Source: a virus. From it: a DNA stretch of 46,002 nucleotides. The notes under the pieces are model-generated. The model saw only the letters and a program-made list of their open reading frames with translations, did no database searches and was not told the origin of the DNA. This document shows positions 40,482 to 46,002 of this stretch, piece after piece. The translations under genes were made by a program, and so were the position numbers. Position 1 is the stretch's first letter. Each line of letters opens with the position of its first letter. The stretch covers positions 1-46,002 of IMG/VR virus record IMGVR_UViG_3300035698_003457, one strand, 5' to 3'.

Positions 40482-40601
40482 CTATTTCTTTGCTTCTATT
40501 AACATGTCTCTTATGAATTGGCGTAAGTCTTCTACTGCCTTCTTATAGGCATCACGCTCGGCCTTGACTTTATTGGAAGCTTTTGTTTCGTCAGAATCCA
40601 T
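40482..40601 (-). CDS. 39-residue coiled-coil peptide
   Basis: MDSDETKASNKVKAERDAYKK..., charged helix. Last leftward gene. Function unknown. Confidence 0.45.
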   Translation of the reverse strand: MDSDETKASNKVKAERDAYKKAVEDLRQFIRDMLIEAKK

Positions 40602-40607
40602 AGGAAA

Positions 40608-40653
40608 CCCCTTGCCCTTTCAAGGTAGCGACTAGATACCTCTAGGCAAGGGG
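40608..40653. other. perfect 9-bp inverted repeat
   Basis: CCCCTTGCC/GGCAAGGGG around 28 bases, between the basic peptide and the 39-residue gene. On the leftward transcript TTT follows. A weak terminator or mRNA end protector. Confidence 0.55.
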
Positions 40654-40664
40654 CCAAGGAAATC

Positions 40665-40748
40665 TTACTTCTTTGTTGCCTTTGGTCTTGGCTTACGGGT
40701 TGCTTTGGGCCGTGGCCTCATCTTAGCTTTAGGTCTTTTCTTAGCCAT
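40665..40748 (-). CDS. 27-residue protamine-like peptide
   Basis: MAKKRPKAKMRPRPKATRKP... nearly half Lys/Arg, with three R-P-K-A repeats. TAATG coupling to the membrane protein before it. It could condense or package DNA as a small internal virion peptide; this is an inference. Confidence 0.55.
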   Translation of the reverse strand: MAKKRPKAKMRPRPKATRKPRPKATKK

Positions 40749-41035
40749 TATTTACCCTTACCTTCATAATCAAATTTCATTAGGTGTTCAACGAGCTTTT
40801 CAACGTCGCCTTTGATTTCAGATACATCTTCTCTGGTAGACTTTATATCACCTTGCATTGCTATTCGGCCCACCTCTTCTTTGTGGATTAGCTCTTTGTT
40901 CTCCTTACAGGACGTTGTATTAGTCGATACTCTCCCGTCCATACTGCTAACAGATTTGTACGTCATCCCACAGATAAAGATAAGACCTATTACCCAGATG
41001 ATTGATGATTGCCATTCCTTTAGTTTCTCTGCCAT
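40748..41035 (-). CDS. membrane protein with coiled coil (holin or ejection candidate)
   Basis: 95 residues: one membrane segment (about 10-29) then a coiled coil with heptads. Follows the ejection proteins. Could be a holin, an inner-membrane spanin or an ejection accessory. Confidence 0.5.
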   Translation of the reverse strand: MAEKLKEWQSSIIWVIGLIFICGMTYKSVSSMDGRVSTNTTSCKENKELIHKEEVGRIAMQGDIKSTREDVSEIKGDVEKLVEHLMKFDYEGKGK

Positions 41036-41048
41036 GCTGCTTTATCCT

Positions 41049-43019
41049 TTATTCGTCTCTTGCGCCTAGTTCGATTGCCTTTTTACGTAAGCCTTCAATT
41101 CTTTGTTTCTTTGTTCTCTTGGGTGGTGGCTGTAATCTTTTCTGCTCTCGCCTCAATGCTGCACCAAGCTTTATTACCATGCCGGGCATTCGCTTAGAGC
41201 CTTTCGGAATAGTAAGTGCTGCTCTTAACAAAGCACTGCTACCTCTTGAGCTGGCAAGGAGAGCGTAGGCTGCTGGGGCTAAGGCTAATGTTCCGCCTAT
41301 TATTCGGACCCCTGACGGTTCATCACCTGGTATACCACCGGCAGCCGCTAAAGCACCGCCGATCTGTAGCTGTCTAACCATGAACATGAGGCCCGCCGGT
41401 TTATGAGCAGCACCCTTAGCCATCCCTCTCAACAATCTAAGATTACGTGCTTGCTCTGGGCCAAGAATTTCCTTTACTGCTTTAGGTCCAAATTTCTTTA
41501 TGTTTTGTTCTAGCGTAGCAGTTACTAATTGCCCAGACTTATTCGTTGACCTTTCTATTAAGTCCTCAAACCACAGTCTTTGAAGCGAGTTCCAAGTCTT
41601 AACTCCCTCTGGGTTAGTCGTGCCTTTAAGGGTTTTAGTTAATGCGCCTTTTATATTATTTATATTGTCAACGCCTTGATTCGGGAATAGCTTCTCTACC
41701 GCCGCCGACTTCCTAAGCGGGTCATCTAATGCAGCTATAAGCTTGTCTGGGAACGCAGTTGAGAACGCTTCTTTGCCTGATGAGTATGCTTTCTTTAGAT
41801 TCGCATGTAGAAGCCTTGCTTCCTTACCAGCACCCTTGACTGATTTAGGGTCGAGCAATGCCTCATTAGATAGTGTTACAAGTCTCTTTACTACCCCGTC
41901 TGCTGCATCACCACTGATATTAAGGCTCTTAATCTTTTTAGTTAGACCAGCCTTTATAACCCTCATCTGCTCGAATGTTACCTCTGGGCCAAGCTTGTCT
42001 ACTCCATTGACAATGCTTACAAGTTCTGGTGTACCTGCTAACGCTTCAATCCCGCTTATCTTAAATATCTGTTCCTCTGCGAAGTCCTTAAGACCCGCAG
42101 TGCTTACCGTAGCACCTTTAGTAAGTTCGTCAAGCTGCGCCCATGCAGGGCCGAACACTTCATCGAACGTACCATCAGAGCCTTTTATGACATCTAATAA
42201 CGTATTAGCCATAATGTCTGGCTCTAACTTGGCCACGCCGTCAGCTAGGTTATTAGCCATTACCCTTGTAAACCTCTTCAGTGCGTTCTGTCCCGGCTCG
42301 TCTATAAACTGATTTAGTATCTCTTTGCCGCCAATACTATTCCGGGATGCTGACTCTAAGAATTTAAGTATCCCAGCTTCGTTCAATGTAGCGGGCGTGA
42401 ACTTTCCACCGAACTGCCTGAAGGTGTCTGCTAATGCCGAGACTCTTGGGGCTATCCTCTTGATGACAGGAGAGAATGCAAACTTACCTGCCTTGGCAAT
42501 CCCAAGCCCTGCGGCATCAAAAGCAAGGTCTTCTGCCCCAGCTACAGCCACCGACTTAAGGCCGCCTGTCTCTTGGCCTGTAGCCTTCTTGCCTAACTCT
42601 GACAGTCCCTTGCCAATCGCAGAGCCAATTCCGGCTCCCACCGGCCCACCAGCTATACCACCAGCGACGCTTAAGGCACCTCTTGGCCCTTCATTTCCAA
42701 TGAACTTAGCAATCCCACCAAGTCGGTCTACTGTCCTTTGGCTTTTATCCCTTGCGCTCTGGAGTTCTTGGGCTTCGGCTTCTCTTCGTTGTTGGGCCTG
42801 TGGAGTAAGTTGCTGAAAGGCAGGCTGTACCGACGCGATAGCCTGTGCTGCTTTTGCCCGCATTGCTTCAGATGCACCTCCTACCGCCTCTTGCCCAGAC
42901 TGAACAGCGTCTTGGACGGCAGGGGCTCGCTTCCTGTTTATCGCCTCCTGAACCTGCTCTCTAGTTACACCCTTCTTCTTCTGGATAGCGGCTTGGATTT
43001 GCTCTTTAGTTACCGGCAT
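41049..43019 (-). CDS. internal virion/ejection protein
   Basis: 656 residues, mostly helical with a glycine-rich amphipathic region (GGIAGGPVGAGIGSAIGKG) that resembles membrane-penetrating segments of podoviral ejection proteins. N-terminal KEQIQAAIQKKKG/REQVQEAINRK repeat. Overlaps the next gene by 14 bp. Confidence 0.6.
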   Translation of the reverse strand: MPVTKEQIQAAIQKKKGVTREQVQEAINRKRAPAVQDAVQSGQEAVGGASEAMRAKAAQAIASVQPAFQQLTPQAQQRREAEAQELQSARDKSQRTVDRLGGIAKFIGNEGPRGALSVAGGIAGGPVGAGIGSAIGKGLSELGKKATGQETGGLKSVAVAGAEDLAFDAAGLGIAKAGKFAFSPVIKRIAPRVSALADTFRQFGGKFTPATLNEAGILKFLESASRNSIGGKEILNQFIDEPGQNALKRFTRVMANNLADGVAKLEPDIMANTLLDVIKGSDGTFDEVFGPAWAQLDELTKGATVSTAGLKDFAEEQIFKISGIEALAGTPELVSIVNGVDKLGPEVTFEQMRVIKAGLTKKIKSLNISGDAADGVVKRLVTLSNEALLDPKSVKGAGKEARLLHANLKKAYSSGKEAFSTAFPDKLIAALDDPLRKSAAVEKLFPNQGVDNINNIKGALTKTLKGTTNPEGVKTWNSLQRLWFEDLIERSTNKSGQLVTATLEQNIKKFGPKAVKEILGPEQARNLRLLRGMAKGAAHKPAGLMFMVRQLQIGGALAAAGGIPGDEPSGVRIIGGTLALAPAAYALLASSRGSSALLRAALTIPKGSKRMPGMVIKLGAALRREQKRLQPPPKRTKKQRIEGLRKKAIELGARDE

Positions 43020-44361
43020 TGAAGCCCCCTAAGAGTTGCTGTAACTGTTCTGGTGTTAGGTTATCAAGGTCTTCTGGGTTAAGGTTATTGGGGTCAAGTC
43101 CCTTTGGTTGTTCCGCAGGCTTCACGGCAGGCTGACCTTGCTTTAGCGACTCAAGGGTAACGCCTTCAACTGTTTGGGTTGGAATACTGTCCAGACTTAT
43201 CCCGCTTAAGGCACTCTTGATGTTCTCTGGTGTAGGATCAAAACCTGACTGACGTATGGCATTCATCAGGTTCTTTAATCTAATAGCGTTGTCACGTACC
43301 GACTTAAATTTAGCCTGAAATTCAGTCGGAGAATCTTTCTCTGGATCAATCGACGCTTTAGCGATTTCCTTAAACTCTTTTATTCCGCCTGCTACACCAG
43401 TAATGAACTTCCTGAACTTTAAGAATACCCTCTTGGAGTCAGCGAAGAATGCTGATTTATCAGCAAGGAACTTCTTTTGCTTTGCCGATGTAGGAATTTC
43501 TGCTTTCTCAAAGAATGCTGTTAATCCAGCACCTATCTTACCTCTGAACGTAAAGAACCTTTCATCGAATTGTTCCTCTATGGCATTCAACTCTTGAAGG
43601 TTTGAAGTTATATCAATTAAATCCTTCTCTACCTTAGTCTGAGTGCCAGTTGTAATCGGGTCAGGAGCAACGCCTTCTTTGACCTGCTTAGGTGTTGCAA
43701 GTCCAAGTTCCTTAACTACGTTACCAGCTTCGTCAACTAACTGCTGAACAAACCTGTCAGGATCGTTAGGGTCTTGGACTACCTGAATAGTAGTATTCGG
43801 AGGTGCCTCACCAAGTACGCTGACCTCCTTGCCGGTCGTTGGGCTTGAGCCGATAACTACGTTTTTGCCATCTCTAAATACAGTAGTGAAAGCAAGCTTC
43901 TCGGTTGTCGGTTTACCTGCTGCTTGCACGGTTATTCCTTCTGGAGTTGTGCCGGATGCAGCACCACCGGGCGGAGCTGCCGCCCCGATCTGCTGTGCGG
44001 TTGGGGCTTGCTGGAGAAGTTTAGCCCTTGCCTTCTTTGCGAATGGACGTATATCTACAGCAGGTATGTTCATGTCCTTAGTTAGTTTATCGAACGTGAC
44101 CTGTTGTAAGTCGGGATCATCAGAAGACATTGCCGCCTGTTGGATAGCCGATACAACTAGCTTCTGGTCATTAAGTGCTTTATTGACTCGGTTCTGTTCC
44201 CGAGATGCGTCTATGCCAGCCTGTGTTAGTGGACCCGGTTTCTGCAAGAAGTCTACAACTCCGCCAGCCGCACTGCCAACGCCCTTGGCTATCCCACCGA
44301 GTACATCGCCAGTACCCTTAGCTACATCGCCTACAAAATTAAATATTCCGTCTTTTGCCAT
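43006..44361 (-). CDS. internal virion/ejection protein
   Basis: 451 residues; N-terminal amphipathic glycine-rich stretch (GDVAKGTGDVLGGIAKG), Gln-rich C-terminus (NLTPEQLQQLLGGFN). Typical of DNA-ejection proteins. Confidence 0.6.
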   Translation of the reverse strand: MAKDGIFNFVGDVAKGTGDVLGGIAKGVGSAAGGVVDFLQKPGPLTQAGIDASREQNRVNKALNDQKLVVSAIQQAAMSSDDPDLQQVTFDKLTKDMNIPAVDIRPFAKKARAKLLQQAPTAQQIGAAAPPGGAASGTTPEGITVQAAGKPTTEKLAFTTVFRDGKNVVIGSSPTTGKEVSVLGEAPPNTTIQVVQDPNDPDRFVQQLVDEAGNVVKELGLATPKQVKEGVAPDPITTGTQTKVEKDLIDITSNLQELNAIEEQFDERFFTFRGKIGAGLTAFFEKAEIPTSAKQKKFLADKSAFFADSKRVFLKFRKFITGVAGGIKEFKEIAKASIDPEKDSPTEFQAKFKSVRDNAIRLKNLMNAIRQSGFDPTPENIKSALSGISLDSIPTQTVEGVTLESLKQGQPAVKPAEQPKGLDPNNLNPEDLDNLTPEQLQQLLGGFNAGN

Positions 44362-44370
44362 GATTACTCC

Positions 44371-45348
44371 TTATGGTGTTGGTGCTTTTATTAGTCTACC
44401 GCCTAAATTAGTGCCTGCCGCTCCTCCTGCTCCACCTGCGAATGATTGTGAAGCTGTCTGGAATGAGCTTGGGGCAAAGCCTGTACTGGACGAAGTCGAG
44501 AAGTTCAATCCTAAGAATCCCATCAATGCCTGTAAGTCTTCTGGGTCCATGAACCTTTGTGCTTCTTCAAATACTTCTCTTTCTGCCTGAATCTCACGCT
44601 GTGCCTGAGTCTGTTGTGCGCTTGCGAAGTCAAATACCCCAGTCCTGCCCGTTAATCTATTCAGGGCAGTCTGCTCTGGGATACCGCCAGCTTGGAAGCC
44701 TGTTGGTATCGCACTTAATGTCCGATTAGCCTTTGACTCATCTAGTTGTCTGTTTATGTTCTCTACGTCGAATAAGAACCCTGCCCGTTCTGAGGCTATG
44801 TCCTGACCGACTCTCTCGGTAGCCAGTCCGACCTCTCTTGCCCTTGCAGACGAATTGAAGTTGGGGCCAGCGAACTGTTCCTCAATGCCGGGCTTAGTAA
44901 ACCTGTCAAAGTCTCTCAGCCTTGGGTCAACCCTTGTCTGTTGGAATGTACTCAAGGCATTCTCTGGAGAGATTTGCTGTCCACCTGTTTCGCCCGACAG
45001 GATACCGCTTAAGGCATCGCCTGTCTCACCGAAGAATGGTATGTCTCTGTCAGCACTGAAAGTATCAAGGAATCCCTGAAGCTGTGCAGGGCTAAAGGCC
45101 TGCTGTTGTGTTGCATTGAACGGCGCAAGCCTTTCGCCTTGAAAGGATTCTTGACCTGAGCCTATTCTGCCCTGATCCATAAATAAATTAAGTGCAGAAC
45201 TTAATGCCTTTCGCTGGCTACCAGTCTTTGCATTTGTACTTTGCTGAGATGTCTCTTCCTGGCTTTTATCATACCTTGCATTAAACCCACCTAAGCAGGG
45301 TCGTCTTTCTGGAATAAACCAGCCGCCGTATCCTAGTTCCATTATCAT
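44371..45348 (-). CDS. internal virion/ejection-type protein
   Basis: 325 residues, Gln/Ala/Arg-rich helices, glycine-rich C-terminus (FAGGAGGAAGTNLGGR). Same block as the two ejection candidates; probably an ejection-complex member. Confidence 0.55.
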   Translation of the reverse strand: MIMELGYGGWFIPERRPCLGGFNARYDKSQEETSQQSTNAKTGSQRKALSSALNLFMDQGRIGSGQESFQGERLAPFNATQQQAFSPAQLQGFLDTFSADRDIPFFGETGDALSGILSGETGGQQISPENALSTFQQTRVDPRLRDFDRFTKPGIEEQFAGPNFNSSARAREVGLATERVGQDIASERAGFLFDVENINRQLDESKANRTLSAIPTGFQAGGIPEQTALNRLTGRTGVFDFASAQQTQAQREIQAEREVFEEAQRFMDPEDLQALMGFLGLNFSTSSSTGFAPSSFQTASQSFAGGAGGAAGTNLGGRLIKAPTP

Positions 45349-45740
45349 TATATTGCCTTTACTATTTCACCATTGACTTCGTTAAATCCATAAGTCAGTC
45401 TAAACCGTCTGGACGCTCTTTTTTTACTGCAAGCTGCTTTCAATACAGGCTTGCCCTTTTCCTTTGCCCAGTCGCATAAATCGTTAAACATTCTCTGCCC
45501 ATTAAACTTCTTGACCGCTCTCGCCTGCCATATCCAAATATGGTCGTCTGCTTCTTTTGCTATTAAAATAGCTTGACATCTATCCCCTTTAAGTGCTATC
45601 TCGCAGAACACCTTTTCAGGTTCTTCTGAGAGTTGGCTATACAGTTCTGCAAATATCTCCTCTTTAGTCTGGTTTCCCTCTACGAACCAAGGGACTAGAG
45701 GCCATGCTATTGCTGGATGTTGCGCTCTTATATATTTCAT
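45348..45740 (-). CDS. GNAT-like small protein
   Basis: 130 residues, alpha/beta order resembling the acetyltransferase-fold proteins found beside ejection genes in podoviruses (T7 gp13-like place). No clean acetyl-CoA loop visible, so activity is uncertain. Confidence 0.45.
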   Translation of the reverse strand: MKYIRAQHPAIAWPLVPWFVEGNQTKEEIFAELYSQLSEEPEKVFCEIALKGDRCQAILIAKEADDHIWIWQARAVKKFNGQRMFNDLCDWAKEKGKPVLKAACSKKRASRRFRLTYGFNEVNGEIVKAI

Positions 45741-45985
45741 GTAAAGTCTTCCTTAAACAACCCGCCGATAGTCAGGTGGCGGGTTGTAATTGACTTATTT
45801 TCTTTTTGTATTTCGCGCCATCTCTTAAAACACTTATTTAGTATTGCTCTTTTTAACCTGCTCTGAGTTGGCATCAACGGAACTGTATCGGTGTATGGTA
45901 TCTTAAGGCCGTTCACTATGAACTGAGCCTGAAACTCCCATAAGCCATTATCTCTTTTTATTTGTGATAGTATTTCTAATGTCAT
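45737..45985 (-). CDS. small protein spanning the contig join
   Basis: 82 residues, beta-rich N-terminus and basic helix (RLKRAILNKCFKRWREIQK). First gene after the tail block. Its first 110 bp lie in the terminal repeat. Function unknown. Confidence 0.5.
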   Translation of the reverse strand: MTLEILSQIKRDNGLWEFQAQFIVNGLKIPYTDTVPLMPTQSRLKRAILNKCFKRWREIQKENKSITTRHLTIGGLFKEDFT

Positions 45986-46002
45986 CAGTTCTGACCTTAT
46001 GT
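45876..46002. repeat. right copy of 127-bp terminal direct repeat
   Basis: Identical to 1-127; see that entry. Confidence 0.95.

Noticed and set aside
43829-44590. 253-residue plus-strand open frame opposite the ejection genes
   Set aside because: It is antisense to two well-supported leftward genes, low complexity, without a ribosome site; a codon-bias shadow.
45876-46002. Genuine T7-like terminal repeat
   Set aside because: 127 is a common assembly k-mer and the repeat cuts through coding sequence; assembly overlap is simpler, though not excluded.

Overview
The window is an essentially complete genome of a tailed phage (Caudoviricetes) with podovirus-like architecture, probably assembled from a metagenome. 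The first 127 bases are repeated exactly as the last 127 (1-127 = 45876-46002), so the contig closes into a circle of 45,875 bp. Genes use the standard code and overlap tightly, mostly by ATGA or TAATG junctions. Promoters match bacterial sigma-70. I see no integrase, repressor, DNA or RNA polymerase, helicase or primase, which suggests a small virulent phage that relies on host replication and transcription. The host cannot be named from sequence. The lipoprotein and the flagellin/LPS-type sugar genes fit a Gram-negative or other surface-glycosylating bacterium.

There are two divergent transcription units. From a divergent promoter region near 23.75-23.86 kb, the leftward (minus strand) late unit runs to position 1, across the join, and on to about 40.48 kb. 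In transcription order it holds: terminase small subunit; a small zinc-ribbon protein; two virion proteins, one a beta-helix with a carbohydrate-binding-like insert; GroES; two 20-residue membrane peptides; terminase large subunit; another membrane peptide; a virion protein; portal; scaffold; major capsid; two small head proteins; head-tail adaptor; a sugar-biosynthesis cassette; tail fibre; tail nozzle with a LamG insert; another fibre-like protein; two small proteins, one GNAT-like; three ejection-type proteins; a membrane protein with a coiled coil; and a protamine-like basic peptide.

The cassette (4692-12232) is the standout. A NeuB/PseI-type nonulosonate synthase, a PseB/FlaA1-type UDP-GlcNAc 4,6-dehydratase, an aldo/keto-reductase-like protein, a class III (GSA-type) aminotransferase, a GNAT, a FemAB-like acyltransferase, a GT-B-like surface carbohydrate protein with a zinc ribbon, and an SpsF-type cytidylyltransferase sit between the head-tail adaptor and the tail fibre, with the same overlapping-stop/start style as the virion genes. 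The phage probably makes and activates a sialic-acid-like sugar late in infection, to decorate its virion or the host surface. An HNH homing-type gene and a small coiled-coil gene flanked by 23-bp direct repeats have been inserted into the cassette.

The rightward (plus strand) early/middle unit, 23.9-40.43 kb, holds some 50 small genes, many of them Cys-rich zinc-binding proteins. Recognisable ones are an SSB-like protein, a possible NinB-like protein, a winged-helix protein, a replication initiator with an iteron-like repeat inside the gene, an ASCH-like protein, a YopX-like protein, two HNH proteins, a permuted NlpC/P60-like protein and a lipoprotein. Between 27.16 and 27.69 kb is a 525-bp non-coding stretch with a tRNA-like element that has an abnormal anticodon arm, flanked by two related 82-83 nt elements. 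Other regulatory structure includes several consensus promoters, a repeated 18-bp box overlapping two leftward promoters, a terminator just upstream of the replication gene, and recurrent GC-rich intergenic hairpins. The two units converge at about 40.47 kb.
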